From assembly GCF_019929575.1 (NCBI RefSeq), contig NZ_JAHZPU010000001.1, positions 62,001-126,000 of the forward strand: a DNA stretch of 64,000 nucleotides, given 5' to 3'. The first letter of the stretch is position 1, and every line of letters starts with the position of its first letter. A program made the position numbers and the translations under genes. The notes beneath the pieces were generated by a model. That model worked only from the letters and a program-made list of their open reading frames with translations, had not been told where the DNA came from and searched no databases. Source of the DNA: Streptococcus infantis (GTDB lineage: Bacteria; Bacillota; Bacilli; Lactobacillales; Streptococcaceae). Below, one piece after another: positions 15,794 through 27,696 of this stretch.

Positions 15794-18700
15794 TTAAAAC
15801 AAATCATCAAACAAACTCAACTGATTGTCCTCTGGCATATTGCCGAGAATGCCCATTTCATCCATCTTTTCAACCAAGGTTGATGAGAGTCCACCACGCT
15901 TGCGTAGTTCTGTTTTAGAGAGGAATTCTCCTTCTTGGCGCGCACGCACCAGTTGCTTGGCAACGTTCTCTCCCAGACCATCCATAGCGACAAACGGTGG
16001 GATGAGGGTGTCTCCATCTATGAGGAATTCCGTCGCATCACTACGATAGAGGTCCAACTTCCCAAATTTGAAACCACGTTCCCACATCTCATTGACGATT
16101 TCAAGTGTGGTGTAAAGGTCAATTTCTACGTTGGAAGCTTCATTGTTCTTGCGCTTTTCAGCAATTTCTTGCATCTTGCGTTTAATGGCATCCAAACCTG
16201 CACCCATGGTCTTGATATCAAAGGCCTTAGCACGGATGGAGAAGTAAGCACAGTAATAATAAATCGGATGGTGAACCTTGAAGTAGGCCACACGAAGGGC
16301 CATCATAACGTAGGCTGCTGCGTGGGCTTTAGGGAACATGTACTTGATTTTCCCACAAGATTCGATATACCACTCAGGTACATTATTGGCCTTCATGGCT
16401 TCGATATAACCATTGCGTTCTTCTTCTGATATTTTGAGCCACAATCCCTTACGCACGCGCTCCATGATGGTAAAGGCCATCTTAGGATCTAGACCAGCGT
16501 GCATGAGGTAAACCATGATGTCATCCCGACACCCGATAACGGTTGATAGGTCCGCAATTCCAGCCTTGATCAAGTCTTGGGCATTTCCCAACCATACGTC
16601 GGTACCGTGAGACAAACCAGAAAGCTGGAGCAACTCGGCAAAGGTGGTCGGATGGGTTTCATCAACCATTCCTCGAACAAAGTTGGTTCCAAACTCTGGA
16701 ATACCAAGCATACCTGTAGAAGTTCCGATTTGCTCAGGCGTCACTCCTAGGATATCTGTTCCTGAAAAGAGGGCCATGACACCCGGATCATCCATTGGGA
16801 TATCATTTGGATCAATACCTGACAAGTCCTGCAGTTTCCGAATCATGGTCGGATCATCATGTCCCAGTACATCGAGCTTGAGGACGTTCTCATCGATATC
16901 GTGGAAGTTAAAGTGAGTCGTTTGCCACTCGGCAGTGACATCATCGGCAGGATATTGCACTGGAGTAAAGTCATAGACATCCATATAGTTAGGGATAACA
17001 ACGATCCCCCCTGGGTGCTGACCAGTCGTCCGTTTGACACCGGCAGCTCCTTGAGCAAGGCGCTCCACTTCAGCCTCACGGTAGAATTTGCCATAGTCAC
17101 GCTCGTAACCTTTGACAAATCCATAGGCTGTTTTAGCAGCTACCGTACCTACCGTTCCGGCGCGGAAAGCATATTCTTCTCCAAAGATATCTCGGACGTC
17201 CAAGTGGGCGCTCGGTTGATCTTCCCCTGAGAAGTTCAAATCGATATCGGGTACCTTATCTCCGTCAAAACCAAGGAAGGTCTCGAAAGGAATATCCTGT
17301 CCATTTTTGCTGAGCTTGTGGCCACAGTTTGGACAGTCTTTATTGGGCATATCAAACCCTGAACCGTAAGAACCATCTGTGATAAACTCACTGTACTGAC
17401 ACTGACCACAGACATAGTGAGGAGAGAGAGGGTTGACCTCGGTAATCCCAATCATGGTCGCAACAAAACTGGATCCAACAGACCCACGAGAACCAACCAA
17501 GTAGCCTCGTTCGTTGGAACGGTGCACTAGCATTTGCGAAGCTAGATAAATCACGGCAAATCCATTCCCCAAGATAGAGGTTAGTTCCTTTTCAATCCGT
17601 AGATCAACGATATCTGGCAGTGGATTTCCATAGATTTCAAAGGCTTTCTTATAGGTTAGCTCAGCAACTGTTTCTTCGGCTTGGTCAATGAAAGGTGTAT
17701 ACAAGTCACCTTTAACGACCTCAACAGGCTCAAAGATTTCTGCCAAGGCATTGGTATTTTCAATGACAATCTTACGAGCCAAATCTTCTCCTAGAAAGGC
17801 AAATTCATCCAACATTTCATTGGTTGTTCTAAAATGCGCCTTGGGTAGTGGAGCTGGTTGGGCAGCTTCTCCATGACCGATCGTTCGGTTAATCATGGCT
17901 CCCTGACCTAGACTGCGGACGATGATTTCTCGATAAATTTCATCCTCAGGTTCGATATAGTGGACATTTCCTGTCGCAAGAACGGGCTTACCGAGACGGT
18001 CTCCGACATCAATTAAGCTCTTGATGATGGTTTGGAGTTCCTCCATGTCCTTGACCTGCTCTTTGGCAATCAGAGGGGCGTAGATAGCCGGAGGCATGAC
18101 CTCGATAAAGTCATAGTATTTAGCTACTTCGATTGCCGCATCTACCCCTTGTGACACGACTGCATCAAAGACTTCCCCTTCCGTACAGGCTGAACCTAAG
18201 ATCAAACCTTCTCGATGGGCATCTAGTACCGTACGTGGAATCCGTGGAACTCCTTCAAAATACTGGGTATTTGAAAGAGACACCAGTTTAAAGATATTTT
18301 TTAAGCCCACCTGATTTTTCACATAGATGGTCGCATGCTTGACTCGAGCTTTTTTATACGAATCCGGACTTATTAAATCAAGGTTCAATCTAGCCAAATC
18401 TGTCACACCATGCTTTTCTGCTACTTCCTTGATAAAGATGAAAAGCAGACGGCCAGTTGCTTCCGCGTCATAGTTGGCCATGTGGTGGTGTTCTAGGGCA
18501 ACTCCAAAACGCTTGGTCAAGGGTCCAAGACCGTGGCGCTTGTATTCAGGATAGAGATTTCTTGCGAACTCTAGCGTATCGATGACAGGTTGAGTAATTT
18601 TTGGCAGACCGTGACGTTCATAATTGGCATTCATAAAGCCAACGTCAAAGCTTGCATTATGGGCGACAAGAACTGTATCTTTACAGAATTCTTGGAATTC

Positions 18701-20188
18701 TTTCAGAACTTGAACCAAGGGTTTGGCATTTTTTACATGGTCATCCGTAATTCCAGTCAATTCCGTAGTAAAGGCTGACAAGGGATGCCCTGGATTGATA
18801 AATTCATCAAATTCAGCAATGATATTGCCCTTATACATCTTGGAAGCCGCCACCTGAATCAAGTCATTATAGATAGCCGATAGACCTGTTGTTTCTACGT
18901 CAAAGACCACATAGGTTGCTTCAGACAAATCCATCTCAACTTCGTTATAGGCGATAGGTACACGGTCTTCAACGATATTGGCTTCCATCCCATAGATCAG
19001 CTGGATACCAGCTTTCTTAGCGGCCTTATAGCCATGAGGGAAGGACTGAACATTCCCATGGTCCGTAATTGCTACCGCCTTGTGTCCCCATTTAGCAGCT
19101 GTCGCAACGATTTCTTCTACTTCAGGCAGAGCATCCATGATCGACATATTGGTGTGCGCATGGAACTCAACACGACGTTCTCCCTCTGGCATCAAGTCTT
19201 TCCGTTCATAGTGGACGACTTCCTGGACATCTTGCACATTCATGGTCAAATCTCGCGTGAAATTATTGACTTCAACATTTCCACGAACACGGAGCCAAGA
19301 GTTTTTCTTGATCATGTCAAATTTTTGGGCTTCTTCTTCATTCTTGACCCATTTTTGCATAGAGAAACTAGAAGTATAGTCCGTCATCTTGAAGTTAATC
19401 AAGACACGACCCGTTCTAGTCACCTTATGCTCAACATCAAAGACAACTCCTTCAAAAACCAATCTATTTTCTTCGGTATTGACCTCGATCATAGGAGTAA
19501 TCTCTGCCTTATCAAGTTTAGGCTTAGCAGCTGCCTTCTTGGCTTGAAAATCAAAAACAGGTTTGTCCTCAACTGGAGGAGGCGGGGCCATCTGTTCTAA
19601 CTGTTCCATAGCCCGAAGAGTTTCTTCATTGGCTGCTTGAATAATCATTTGATTTTCCGTCTGAAAGGCTTCTTGTTCTTCCCTTGTGAGATCTTCATTT
19701 TTTTCTAAACTGCAGGAAAGTTTAGGAAAACCAAAGTGTTCCAACTGTTTACTAAGATTTGGCAGATGATTTTTTCTAAAATGCTCTGTATCTGCCGCTT
19801 CTGAAGCTTCAATGATTAACTGGTCATTTTCAAAGCGAACCTGAAAATCCTGATATATAGAACGAAAACCTTGACTAGCACAAGGACCTTCCGAAAAAGC
19901 CTCTCGATAGTAGGCTTGTAAAAGTTCTCTAGAAAATTCCTGATTTCTCGTTTTTATCTCAAAACTAGCCTGATTTCCTGTTTTTGAAAATTCTTCCTTC
20001 AAGCCTCTTTTTAACTCAAGAAAGAGCTCAAAAGGTAAAATATTCTCAAAGACAAAACGGAATTCCCAAACCTTGCTTCGTTTGTGAACAATAACTTGTT
20101 CTATTTCAGCCTGACTAAAGGCTTCATGATTTCTCACTTCAGCGGGGATTCCCAACTGATTCATTAAAATTTCAAAAGTGGTTGACAT
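15794..20188 (-). CDS. polC: DNA polymerase III alpha subunit, Gram-positive PolC type
   Basis: PolC is the main replicative polymerase of Firmicutes, with its own proofreading exonuclease. The 1464-residue product shows, in order: an N-terminal domain; an OB-fold (about 240-330); a PHP domain ([15 protein letters not shown], about 335) split by a DEDDh exonuclease (FDVETTGLS about 428, HNASFDVGF about 512, [11 protein letters not shown] about 572); a four-cysteine zinc site (CGQC...CPNC, about 930-965); the catalytic palm with [10 protein letters not shown] (about 985); and the C-terminal fingers. GAGG precedes ATG 20188. Length and domain order are normal. Confidence 0.98.
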   Translation of the reverse strand: MSTTFEILMNQLGIPAEVRNHEAFSQAEIEQVIVHKRSKVWEFRFVFENILPFELFLELKRGLKEEFSKTGNQASFEIKTRNQEFSRELLQAYYREAFSEGPCASQGFRSIYQDFQVRFENDQLIIEASEAADTEHFRKNHLPNLSKQLEHFGFPKLSCSLEKNEDLTREEQEAFQTENQMIIQAANEETLRAMEQLEQMAPPPPVEDKPVFDFQAKKAAAKPKLDKAEITPMIEVNTEENRLVFEGVVFDVEHKVTRTGRVLINFKMTDYTSSFSMQKWVKNEEEAQKFDMIKKNSWLRVRGNVEVNNFTRDLTMNVQDVQEVVHYERKDLMPEGERRVEFHAHTNMSIMDALPEVEEIVATAAKWGHKAVAITDHGNVQSFPHGYKAAKKAGIQLIYGMEANIVEDRVPIAYNEVEMDLSEATYVVFDVETTGLSAIYNDLIQVAASKMYKGNIIAEFDEFINPGHPLSAFTTELTGITDDHVKNAKPLVQVLKEFQEFCKDTVLVAHNASFDVGFMNANYERHGLPKITQPVIDTLEFARNLYPEYKRHGLGPLTKRFGVALEHHHMANYDAEATGRLLFIFIKEVAEKHGVTDLARLNLDLISPDSYKKARVKHATIYVKNQVGLKNIFKLVSLSNTQYFEGVPRIPRTVLDAHREGLILGSACTEGEVFDAVVSQGVDAAIEVAKYYDFIEVMPPAIYAPLIAKEQVKDMEELQTIIKSLIDVGDRLGKPVLATGNVHYIEPEDEIYREIIVRSLGQGAMINRTIGHGEAAQPAPLPKAHFRTTNEMLDEFAFLGEDLARKIVIENTNALAEIFEPVEVVKGDLYTPFIDQAEETVAELTYKKAFEIYGNPLPDIVDLRIEKELTSILGNGFAVIYLASQMLVHRSNERGYLVGSRGSVGSSFVATMIGITEVNPLSPHYVCGQCQYSEFITDGSYGSGFDMPNKDCPNCGHKLSKNGQDIPFETFLGFDGDKVPDIDLNFSGEDQPSAHLDVRDIFGEEYAFRAGTVGTVAAKTAYGFVKGYERDYGKFYREAEVERLAQGAAGVKRTTGQHPGGIVVIPNYMDVYDFTPVQYPADDVTAEWQTTHFNFHDIDENVLKLDVLGHDDPTMIRKLQDLSGIDPNDIPMDDPGVMALFSGTDILGVTPEQIGTSTGMLGIPEFGTNFVRGMVDETHPTTFAELLQLSGLSHGTDVWLGNAQDLIKAGIADLSTVIGCRDDIMVYLMHAGLDPKMAFTIMERVRKGLWLKISEEERNGYIEAMKANNVPEWYIESCGKIKYMFPKAHAAAYVMMALRVAYFKVHHPIYYYCAYFSIRAKAFDIKTMGAGLDAIKRKMQEIAEKRKNNEASNVEIDLYTTLEIVNEMWERGFKFGKLDLYRSDATEFLIDGDTLIPPFVAMDGLGENVAKQLVRARQEGEFLSKTELRKRGGLSSTLVEKMDEMGILGNMPEDNQLSLFDDLF

Positions 20189-20257
20189 CCATTTTCCTCA
20201 CAATATACTCCTTCTATTTTACCATATTTGAGGCACTTTTACCTATTTCTACCAAAC

Positions 20258-20286
20258 AGAAAAAGGAAGCCACTAAGTGACTTCCT
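20258..20286 (-). terminator. Terminator of fusA
   Basis: On the minus strand AGGAAGTCACT and AGTGGCTTCCT form a hairpin followed by TTTTT, 17 bp after the fusA stop and ahead of polC. Confidence 0.8.
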
Positions 20287-20303
20287 CGTAGAGTGACGAC
20301 GTA

Positions 20304-22385
20304 TTAGTCTTCACCCTTGTTTTTCTTAATGATTTCTTCTTGTACTGACTTAGGTACATCTTCGTAGTGGTCGAATACCATCATAAATGTACCACGTCCT
20401 TGTGATGCAGAACGAAGAACTGTTGCGTAACCAAACATTTCAGCAAGTGGAACGTAAGCACGAACGATTTGGCTGTTACCGTGTGCTTCCATACCATCTA
20501 CACGTCCACGACGAGCAGTTACGTGACCCATAACATCACCAAGGTTTTCTTCTGGAACAGTGATTGTTACAAGCATCATTGGTTCAAGGATAGCTGGTTG
20601 TGCAGTCTTAGCAGCTTCTTTAAGTGCAAGAGATGCAGCGATCTTGAAGGCTGTTTCAGATGAGTCGACATCGTGGTATGAACCATCGTAAAGCTTAGCT
20701 TTAACGTCAACCATTGGGTAACCTGCAAGAACACCGTTAGCCATAGATTCTACCAAACCTTTTTCAACCGCTGGGATGAATTCACGAGGAACCACACCAC
20801 CGACGATTGCGTTTTCGAATTCGAATCCTTTTCCTTCTTCGTTTGGAGTAAATTCAATCCATACATCACCGAATTGACCTTTACCACCAGACTGACGTTT
20901 GAAGAATCCACGTGCTTGAGTAGAAGCGCGGAATGTTTCACGGTATGATACTTGAGGAGCACCTACGTTCGCTTCAACTTTGAACTCACGACGCATACGG
21001 TCAACAAGGACGTCAAGGTGAAGCTCACCCATACCAGAGATAACTGTTTCACCAGTTTCAACGTTAGTTTCAACGCGGAATGTTGGATCTTCTTCAGCCA
21101 ATTTTTGAAGGGCGATACCCATCTTGTCTTGGTCTGCTTTAGATTTTGGTTCAACCATCAATTGGATAACTGGTTCTGGAACGTTGATTGACTCAAGGAT
21201 GATTTTAGCTTTTTCATCTGTCAATGAGTCACCAGTTGTAGTGTCTTTCAAACCAACGGCAGCAGCGATATCACCTGAGTAAACAGTGTCGATTTCTTGA
21301 CGGCTGTTAGCGTGCATTTGAAGGATACGTCCGATACGTTCACGTTTACCTTTAGAAGTGTTCAATACGTATGAACCTGATTGAAGAACACCTGAGTATA
21401 CACGGAAGAATGTCAAACGACCTACGAATGGGTCAGTCATGATCTTGAAGGCAAGAGCTGCAAATGGCTCTTCGTCAGATGCTGGACGAGTTTCTTCTTC
21501 TTCAGTATCTGGGTTGATACCTTTGATCGCAGGGATGTCAAGTGGGCTTGGAAGGTAGTCGATAACCGCATCAAGCATCAATTGAACACCTTTGTTCTTG
21601 AAGGCAGAACCACACAATACTGGGAAGAATTCAACGTTGATAGTCGCTTTACGGATACCAGCTTTCAATTCTTCGTTAGTGATTTCTTCACCTTCGAGGT
21701 ATTTCATCATCAATTCTTCGTCAGTTTCAGCAACTGCTTCGATCAATTTTTCACGGTACTCTTGAGCTTGGTCAAGGTATTCAGCTGGAATGTCTTCTTC
21801 AAGGATATCTGTACCAAGGTCGTTAGTATAGATTTCAGCTTTCATCTTGATCAAGTCGATGATTCCACGGAAGTCATCTTCTGAACCGATTGGCAATTGA
21901 ATTGGGTGAGCATTTGCTTGAAGACGATCGTGAAGTGTGCTTACTGAGTAAAGGAAGTCAGCACCGATTTTATCCATTTTGTTGGCAAATACGATACGTG
22001 GAACTCCGTACTCAGTTGCTTGACGCCAAACTGTTTCAGTTTGAGGCTCAACACCTGATTGTGAGTCAAGAACGGTAACCGCACCATCCAATACACGAAG
22101 AGAACGTTGTACTTCGATAGTGAAGTCCACGTGTCCTGGTGTGTCGATGATGTTTACGCGGTGATTGTTCCATTGAGCTGTTGTTGCAGCAGATGTGATA
22201 GTGATACCACGCTCTTGCTCTTGCTCCATCCAGTCCATTTGTGACGCACCTTCGTGAGTTTCACCGATTTTGTGGATTTTACCAGTGTAGTAAAGAATAC
22301 GCTCAGTTGTTGTTGTTTTACCAGCATCGACGTGAGCCATGATACCGATATTACGAGTTTTTTCAAGTGAAAATTCGCGTGCCAT
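20304..22385 (-). CDS. fusA: Elongation factor G
   Basis: EF-G drives ribosome translocation with GTP hydrolysis and acts in ribosome recycling. The 693-residue product has the G1 motif [13 protein letters not shown] (residues 18-30), switch [10 protein letters not shown] (about 82-89) and NKMD (about 136-139), then domains II-V, including the domain IV segment with YHDVDSSE. It follows rpsL and rpsG, in the classical str order, but with a 394-bp spacer before it. Codon choice is that of a highly expressed gene. Confidence 0.98.
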   Translation of the reverse strand: MAREFSLEKTRNIGIMAHVDAGKTTTTERILYYTGKIHKIGETHEGASQMDWMEQEQERGITITSAATTAQWNNHRVNIIDTPGHVDFTIEVQRSLRVLDGAVTVLDSQSGVEPQTETVWRQATEYGVPRIVFANKMDKIGADFLYSVSTLHDRLQANAHPIQLPIGSEDDFRGIIDLIKMKAEIYTNDLGTDILEEDIPAEYLDQAQEYREKLIEAVAETDEELMMKYLEGEEITNEELKAGIRKATINVEFFPVLCGSAFKNKGVQLMLDAVIDYLPSPLDIPAIKGINPDTEEEETRPASDEEPFAALAFKIMTDPFVGRLTFFRVYSGVLQSGSYVLNTSKGKRERIGRILQMHANSRQEIDTVYSGDIAAAVGLKDTTTGDSLTDEKAKIILESINVPEPVIQLMVEPKSKADQDKMGIALQKLAEEDPTFRVETNVETGETVISGMGELHLDVLVDRMRREFKVEANVGAPQVSYRETFRASTQARGFFKRQSGGKGQFGDVWIEFTPNEEGKGFEFENAIVGGVVPREFIPAVEKGLVESMANGVLAGYPMVDVKAKLYDGSYHDVDSSETAFKIAASLALKEAAKTAQPAILEPMMLVTITVPEENLGDVMGHVTARRGRVDGMEAHGNSQIVRAYVPLAEMFGYATVLRSASQGRGTFMMVFDHYEDVPKSVQEEIIKKNKGED

Positions 22386-22779
22386 GAGGTTTGTTTCTCC
22401 TATTTATTTTTGATTTCTATTCTATTATAACACGATTTCAATAAAAACGGATAGGCAGGACCCACCCGTTCTCAATGTTTTCATGCTATTGTTGGTTTCG
22501 ACTTACTAGATGGTAAGTTGAGTTGAACTCGGACTAAAGTTAGTTAGCCGATTTGAGCCAGAACGGGATGCGGGGTGAAAAAGATAAACTTCCTTGTATT
22601 CATCGAATACTGCGTCAGTTTCCTATTTTCACTGTGCATCCTTACCGTTCCTAGCATCATGATCTAGTTGAGCTCAAGCTAAAAGTCTGGAGAAAAAGAT
22701 GAATCTCATTGGTTGCAATCGCAACCTGCTTCGATTCCCTATTTTCTCTGGGACTTTCTTAACGCTTTCGCATCCTATA
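22386..22779. other. rpsG-fusA spacer with two related long hairpins
   Basis: This 394-bp spacer holds no gene. Bases 22576-22632 and 22685-22754 each fold into a long stem: GTGAAAA with TTTTCAC around a GTATTC/GAATAC tip, and GTC-GGAGAAAA with TTTTCTC-GGAC around a GGTTGC/GCAACC tip. Both share a GAAAAAGAT.AA start and a TTTCCTATTTTC-like end, so they look like diverged tandem copies. A further hairpin (AACGG...CCGTT) lies at 22450-22471. They could attenuate fusA or reduce its linkage to rpsG. Confidence 0.5.
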
Positions 22780-23250
22780 TTACCAACGGAAGTGTGCGAA
22801 GGCACGGTTAGCTTCAGCCATACGGTGAGTGTCTTCACGTTTCTTAACTGCTGCACCAGTGTTGTTAGCAGCATCCAAGATTTCTTTTGCAAGACGGTCT
22901 TGCATTGTGTGTTCACCACGAAGGCGAGCGATTGTTACCAACCAACGAAGTCCAAGTGTTGTACGACGTTCTGGACGAACTTCAACTGGGACTTGGTAGT
23001 TAGAACCACCAACACGACGTGCACGTACTTCAAGTACAGGCATGATGTTTTCCATAGCTGTTTCAAATACTTCAAGTGCATCGTTACCAGTAACTTCTTT
23101 GATTTGTTCAAAAGCACCGTAAACGATTGAAGCAGCTGTACCACGTTTACCGTCAAGCATAACGCGGTTGATAAGACGAGTAACTAATTGTGAATTGTAA
23201 AGCGGATCTGGCAATACGTCACGTTTTGGAGCTCTATTTTTACGACTCAT
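22780..23250 (-). CDS. rpsG: 30S ribosomal protein S7
   Basis: S7 binds the 3' major domain of 16S rRNA and starts assembly of the head of the small subunit. The 156-residue product is full length, with the start [16 protein letters not shown] and end [14 protein letters not shown] typical of the family. It lies 19 bp downstream of rpsL and is followed by the long structured spacer before fusA. Confidence 0.98.
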   Translation of the reverse strand: MSRKNRAPKRDVLPDPLYNSQLVTRLINRVMLDGKRGTAASIVYGAFEQIKEVTGNDALEVFETAMENIMPVLEVRARRVGGSNYQVPVEVRPERRTTLGLRWLVTIARLRGEHTMQDRLAKEILDAANNTGAAVKKREDTHRMAEANRAFAHFRW

Positions 23251-23269
23251 TTCTCTTTATCCCCTTTCC

Positions 23270-23686
23270 TTATGCTTTTTTCGGACGTTTAGTACCGTAT
23301 TTAGAACGGCCTTGTTTACGATCGTTAACACCTGCAGTATCAAGTGCACCACGGACGATATGGTAACGTACCCCTGGAAGGTCTTTTACACGTCCACCGC
23401 GAAGAAGCACCACGCTGTGTTCTTGCAAGTTGTGTCCGATACCTGGGATGTAGGCAGTAACTTCGATAAGGTTGCTCAAACGTACACGAGCAAATTTACG
23501 AAGGGCAGAGTTAGGTTTTTTAGGTGTCATAGTTCCAACACGAGTTGCAACACCACGTTTTTGTGGTGAAGAAACGTTTGTTTGAACTTTTTTATGACTG
23601 TTGTAACCAACGTTCAAAGCTGGTGATTTAGATTTTTCTACTTTTGATTTACGCGGTTTGCGAACCAATTGGTTAATTGTAGGCAT
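23270..23686 (-). CDS. rpsL: 30S ribosomal protein S12
   Basis: S12 sits at the decoding centre and affects translational accuracy. The product is full length, starting [13 protein letters not shown], with [12 protein letters not shown] and [13 protein letters not shown]. Lysine is present at position 56 and at position 101, the two sites where changes give streptomycin resistance in Gram-positive bacteria, so the allele is the usual sensitive type. It is the first gene of the rpsL-rpsG(-fusA) transcript. Confidence 0.98.
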   Translation of the reverse strand: MPTINQLVRKPRKSKVEKSKSPALNVGYNSHKKVQTNVSSPQKRGVATRVGTMTPKKPNSALRKFARVRLSNLIEVTAYIPGIGHNLQEHSVVLLRGGRVKDLPGVRYHIVRGALDTAGVNDRKQGRSKYGTKRPKKA

Positions 23687-23852
23687 CTACATTCTCCTGT
23701 GTTTTTTTATTTTTGGTGATGATACACTTGGTGACAGCTATCATCTGTGTGTACTTTTGCAACATTTGTCAGCACGTCCCTGTACACTCTTGAGAGACCA
23801 AAAGTAAAAAGTACCGTCTATTATTGTACCACGTTTTTTCTATTTTTGTCAA
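23687..23852 (-). promoter_or_regulatory. Promoter and leader of the rpsL operon
   Basis: On the minus strand TTGACA (23852-23847) is 18 bp from TACAAT (23828-23823), with an extended-type TGG before the -10. The untranslated leader of about 130 nt contains a hairpin, GATGATA with TATCATC, near 23716-23745. Ribosomal-protein leaders often mediate feedback; no specific motif was recognised. The remainder of the divergent spacer (to 24032) shows nothing definite beyond AT-rich promoter-like DNA for the LytTR gene. Confidence 0.65.
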
Positions 23853-24032
23853 TATATTTCTTCTTATTTTTTGACTTCTTGGATCATAAATCTATCTGAA
23901 AACGCTCACCTACCAGATAGGTTCTCCAATCGACCACATAGACAAATCACCTTGTAATTGTCTAAAAAATGGTGTTTAATAGATTTGTAAGCAAGAGATC
24001 TCTATTACAATTTTATAAAGAAAGGAGAAATT

Positions 24033-24473
24033 ATGAAAGTCAGACTTGACATTGATGCACAACATACTGAAGAACAAATTATCATCGAAGCGCCAACCTT
24101 GTCCACTCGAGTTCAAAAAGTCCAAGACTTTGTCCAATCCCTGGATCAAAATGAAACCATCAAAGGAAAATTTCAAGATCAGGTTTACCTGATTCAGATT
24201 AGCAAGATTCAGCGTATCTACATTGAAAATCGGAAGGTTCTGGCCGAAACAGATAGCCAAACCTATGCACTCGACATTCGTCTCTACCAAGCAGTTGACA
24301 TTTTGCCTGCTTCCTTTATCCAAATTTCCCAGTCAGAAATTATTAACATTGACTCTATCAGTCACCTCAAATTAACCTCTAACGGCTTGATTGAAATCTA
24401 TCTCAAAAACGACAGTTTCACCTACTCATCTCGCCGCTATCTAAAAGCTATTAAGGAGAAATTAGAACTATGA
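24033..24473 (+). CDS. LytTR-domain DNA-binding protein
   Basis: This 146-residue protein consists of a short N-terminal part and a C-terminal LytTR domain (about 45-146). That domain contains QVYLIQISKIQRIYIENRKV and the segment FIQISQSEIINIDSI, typical of stand-alone LytTR regulators. AAAGGAG precedes ATG 24033. Its stop overlaps the start of the downstream DUF3021 gene (ATGA), a pairing common in Firmicutes, where the membrane protein probably controls the regulator. Such pairs often regulate themselves. Confidence 0.88.
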   Translation: MKVRLDIDAQHTEEQIIIEAPTLSTRVQKVQDFVQSLDQNETIKGKFQDQVYLIQISKIQRIYIENRKVLAETDSQTYALDIRLYQAVDILPASFIQISQSEIINIDSISHLKLTSNGLIEIYLKNDSFTYSSRRYLKAIKEKLEL

Positions 24474-24928
24474 AAAAACAAGTATTTCACGATGCCACAA
24501 CCGGTATCCTCATCGGTCTCATCCTATCCATTATCTTTTCTTTTATCTATTCGCCAAGTTACTACGCACCTCTAAGCTATGAATCCCCCGTTGGTCAATT
24601 CATGAGAGAGCATCAAGTCCATGGTTCTCTAGTCTTGCTCTACTCTACGATTATCTGGGCAGCTATCGGAGTCCTCTTTAGTTTTGGTAGCCGTCTATTC
24701 GCTCAAGACTGGAGCCTTCTTCGTGCGACTGTCACTCACTTCTTCCTTATGCTTTTAGGCTTTGTACCTTTAGCAATTCTAGCAGGATGGTTCCCATTAA
24801 ACTGGGTTTTCCTCCTCCAACTCATTCCAGAGTTTGCAATTGTCTACCTCATTATTTGGACGATTCTCTACAAGATAGAATCAAAGAAGGTTGCCCATAT
24901 CAACCAATTATTGGCTCAGAAAAAATAA
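24470..24928 (+). CDS. DUF3021 family membrane protein
   Basis: This 152-residue protein has four hydrophobic segments (about residues 12-30, 55-75, 88-110 and 113-135) and a charged C-terminal tail. It starts within the stop codon of the LytTR gene (4-base overlap), so the two are translationally coupled. DUF3021 proteins regularly follow LytTR regulators and are thought to antagonise them from the membrane; that role is inferred from related pairs. It ends at a strong bidirectional terminator shared with mutS. Confidence 0.87.
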   Translation: MKKQVFHDATTGILIGLILSIIFSFIYSPSYYAPLSYESPVGQFMREHQVHGSLVLLYSTIIWAAIGVLFSFGSRLFAQDWSLLRATVTHFFLMLLGFVPLAILAGWFPLNWVFLLQLIPEFAIVYLIIWTILYKIESKKVAHINQLLAQKK

Positions 24929-24933
24929 GACCT

Positions 24934-24966
24934 AAAAACCCACTCAGTCTTGTGAGTGGGTTTTTG
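24934..24966. terminator. Bidirectional terminator between DUF3021 gene and mutS
   Basis: AAAAACCCACTC and GAGTGGGTTTTT form a hairpin with A- and T-runs on both sides, directly between the two convergent genes. Confidence 0.9.
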
Positions 24967-24968
24967 AC

Positions 24969-27497
24969 TTATAATTTTTGTTTCCATTCTAACAAGAGGT
25001 TCATAGCTTGCATCGGTGTCATATTGTAAACATCTAGTTGGGCCAACTCTGCTAGGATAGGATTTTCTTCTTTTTCATCAAAGAGAGACATTTGCTCATT
25101 GACTGTGTTTCTTTGAATAGAAGGATTCTTCTGGCCTTGGCTCTCTAGCTGAGTTAAAATAGTATCAGCCCTTTTTAGCAAGTCTTCTGGTAGTCCAGCA
25201 ATCTTGGCTACATGAATCCCGTATGATTTGTCAGCTGGTCCTGGTTCTATCTTATGAAGGAAGGTAACCTGTCCATTTTGTTCTAGCGTAGCCACATGAA
25301 CATTGACCAGATGCTCAAGATCAGATTCCAGACTGGTCAATTCATGGTAGTGAGTTGCAAAAAGAGTCTTGGCACCAATATGCTCATGGATGTACTCGAT
25401 GATAGACTGAGCCAGGGCCATACCATCATAGGTTGCAGTTCCACGCCCCAACTCATCAAAGAGAATCAGGGATTTCTCAGTAGCATGCGCAATGGCATTA
25501 TTGGCCTCCATCATCTCGACCATAAAGGTGGATTGACCTGAAACCAAGTCATCCGCTGCACCGATACGGGTAAAAATTGCATCAAAGATTGGCAGGTGAG
25601 CACTTTCTGCAGGGACGTAAGATCCCATCTGGGCCATAACTGCTGTTATTGCCAACTGACGAATATAAGTTGACTTCCCGCTCATGTTAGGCCCTGTAAT
25701 CAGCTGGATACTGGTAGCTTCATCCATTTGGATGCTGTTCGGAATATAAGTCTGGGCTCCCATGACCTTTTCAACAACAGCGTGACGACCTTTTTGAATA
25801 TCAATTCGTGAATCTTGTGTAAATTCTGGTCGAATCAAGTGCTGATTTTCTGCTACTACTGCCAAACCTTGTAAAACATCGACAGTAGCAATTCCTTGGG
25901 CTAGGGCTTGCAGGCGTTGGATATACTTGCCAACCTCCTCGCGGATACGCATAAAGATTTCATATTCAAGACTGGCTGACTTCTCACGCGCTTCTAACAT
26001 TTCACCCTCGATACGCGCCAACTCTTCTGTTCCAAAACGTTCAGAGTTTTTTAGCGTTGCCTTGCGGAAAAAGTGGGCTGGAACATGACCGAGCTGCGAG
26101 TTGGTGACATGGAAATAGTAGCCGTCTTTTTTATTGTAATCAATCTTGAGAGTATGGATGCCAGAGTTTTCTCTTTCCTTGGCTTCAATCTCAGCAATCC
26201 AGCTGGTCCCTTCCCTGAGAACACGACGGTATTTATCCAAGGTCTCATCAAAGCCCGTTCGAATAATACCACCTTCGGTAATCACGTGAGGAGCTTCCGA
26301 AGCAATGGCTGCGCTAATAAGACTCTCCAACTCAGGAATAGCATCCAGCTGTTCAATCAAATAGGCTAGAGCTGGTTGCTCCATTCCTTCTAAAATTGCT
26401 CGGATTCGTGGAACACTTCCCAAGGTAGTCGCTAATTGCAAGAGGTCTTTGGGATTGCTTTTCCCAAAAGAAACACGACTAGCCAGACGTTCGATATCGT
26501 AAACTCCCTTGAGGCTTTCCGTTAAATCACTGCGTTCAAAGAAATAATCCAGGAAGACTTGTACAACTTCCTGACGTTCAAGGATACGGTCCGTATCAAT
26601 CAAAGGACGTTGAATCCAAGAACGTAGAAGACGCATCCCCATTGCAGTTTTAGTCTCATCTAGCAACCAGAAAAGACTGCCTTGTTTCTTACCTGAGCGA
26701 GCATTTTCAACCAAATCCAGACTAGCCTTGGTCGCAAAATCCATCTGCAAGAAATCTTTGATTTCATAACGAATAACTGGTTTTAAGTGATTCAACTCTC
26801 TCATCTGCGTCCGATGAACATACTGGAGAAGCTTACTGCTGGCAGCTTGTTCAACAGGTGCCAAGCGTGGATCTAGTAGATGTACATCTTCAAATGAATC
26901 TTGCTCATAGGAAAGTACCAAATTCATTTGACGACTGAGAATCTGTTCTTCCTCTTCGCTTAAGGCATAGCCGATGACGACTTCCCTGGCCTTAAGATTA
27001 CGGATTTCACCACAGACTAGGGTAAAATCCAATAAGCCTGTCACATAGAAATCACCCGTCACCAGATCCATGTATGCCAAGCCAAATTGAGAACCATCAC
27101 GATCAATAGCCACCAAAAAGTTGTTTTGACTATCTGGTTTACTGCTATCAACGACTGTACCAGGTGTAATTACCTGCACAACCTCACGCTTAACAACGCC
27201 TACAGCCTGCTTAGGATCCTCCATTTGCTCAGCAATAGCAACCTTGTAACCACGCTCAACCAGGACATCAATATACTGTTGGGCAGAATGATAAGGAACT
27301 CCAGCCATGGGAATAGGATTTTCAGCATTTTTATTGCGACTGGTTAGTGAAATTTCTAGTATCTGAGCAGCATTGACTGCATCTTCATAAAACAACTCAT
27401 AAAAATCACCCATACGAAAGAGCAAAAAAGCATCTGGATATTGTTTTTTGATATCCACATACTGTTGCATGCCTGGTGATAATTTTTCTGTCGTCAT
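24969..27497 (-). CDS. mutS: DNA mismatch repair protein MutS (pneumococcal HexA)
   Basis: MutS recognises mismatches and small loops and starts repair; in pneumococcus (HexA) it also corrects transformation heteroduplexes. The 842-residue product has the mismatch-contact motif GDFYELF (about 29-35), connector, lever and clamp domains, and an ABC-type ATPase with Walker [11 protein letters not shown] (about 605) and Walker [11 protein letters not shown] (about 682). The ATG at 27497 behind AAGGAGAG is used; a longer frame to 27572 would begin inside the repeat element. Length is normal. Confidence 0.96.
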   Translation of the reverse strand: MTTEKLSPGMQQYVDIKKQYPDAFLLFRMGDFYELFYEDAVNAAQILEISLTSRNKNAENPIPMAGVPYHSAQQYIDVLVERGYKVAIAEQMEDPKQAVGVVKREVVQVITPGTVVDSSKPDSQNNFLVAIDRDGSQFGLAYMDLVTGDFYVTGLLDFTLVCGEIRNLKAREVVIGYALSEEEEQILSRQMNLVLSYEQDSFEDVHLLDPRLAPVEQAASSKLLQYVHRTQMRELNHLKPVIRYEIKDFLQMDFATKASLDLVENARSGKKQGSLFWLLDETKTAMGMRLLRSWIQRPLIDTDRILERQEVVQVFLDYFFERSDLTESLKGVYDIERLASRVSFGKSNPKDLLQLATTLGSVPRIRAILEGMEQPALAYLIEQLDAIPELESLISAAIASEAPHVITEGGIIRTGFDETLDKYRRVLREGTSWIAEIEAKERENSGIHTLKIDYNKKDGYYFHVTNSQLGHVPAHFFRKATLKNSERFGTEELARIEGEMLEAREKSASLEYEIFMRIREEVGKYIQRLQALAQGIATVDVLQGLAVVAENQHLIRPEFTQDSRIDIQKGRHAVVEKVMGAQTYIPNSIQMDEATSIQLITGPNMSGKSTYIRQLAITAVMAQMGSYVPAESAHLPIFDAIFTRIGAADDLVSGQSTFMVEMMEANNAIAHATEKSLILFDELGRGTATYDGMALAQSIIEYIHEHIGAKTLFATHYHELTSLESDLEHLVNVHVATLEQNGQVTFLHKIEPGPADKSYGIHVAKIAGLPEDLLKRADTILTQLESQGQKNPSIQRNTVNEQMSLFDEKEENPILAELAQLDVYNMTPMQAMNLLLEWKQKL

Positions 27498-27520
27498 CCA
27501 TTCTCTCCTTGTTAAAAATA

Positions 27521-27696
27521 GAGAGTGGGACAGAAATCGGTAATTCGTTAGAATTCGATTTCGTCGTCCCACCTCCGCACAGTTGAGTAGGGCTGTAAAA
27601 GCTGATGAAATCAGCGTAGTAGAGCCTACTCAACCACTGCATCTTTCTCGACAATCAAAAGACAATTGAGAGGCTAGGACTTTTGTCCCAACCTCC
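27521..27696. repeat. Inverted repeat, left arm (about 175 bp)
   Basis: This segment, from GAGAGTGGGACAGAAATCGG to CCCAACCTCC, recurs in inverse orientation at 30508-30681 with only scattered differences. Each copy has internal hairpins, including GAGGCTAGGAC/GTCCCAGCCTC at one end, and no open frame. It fills the whole mutS-argR spacer. Confidence 0.9.

Noticed and set aside
15817-20188. Several plus-strand frames opposite polC
   Set aside because: They are short, overlap a certain gene, lack ribosome sites and have no family resemblance.
22674-23156. Antisense and alternative reading frames over rpsG and the spacer
   Set aside because: They are mirror frames of a highly codon-biased gene with no ribosome sites.
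24033-24928. Two-component system interpretation of the LytTR-DUF3021 pair
   Set aside because: There is no receiver or kinase domain; the pair is a stand-alone LytTR regulator with a membrane partner.
27498-27572. MutS extension to 27572
   Set aside because: The extra codons are within the inverted repeat, and the ATG at 27497 has a good ribosome site.
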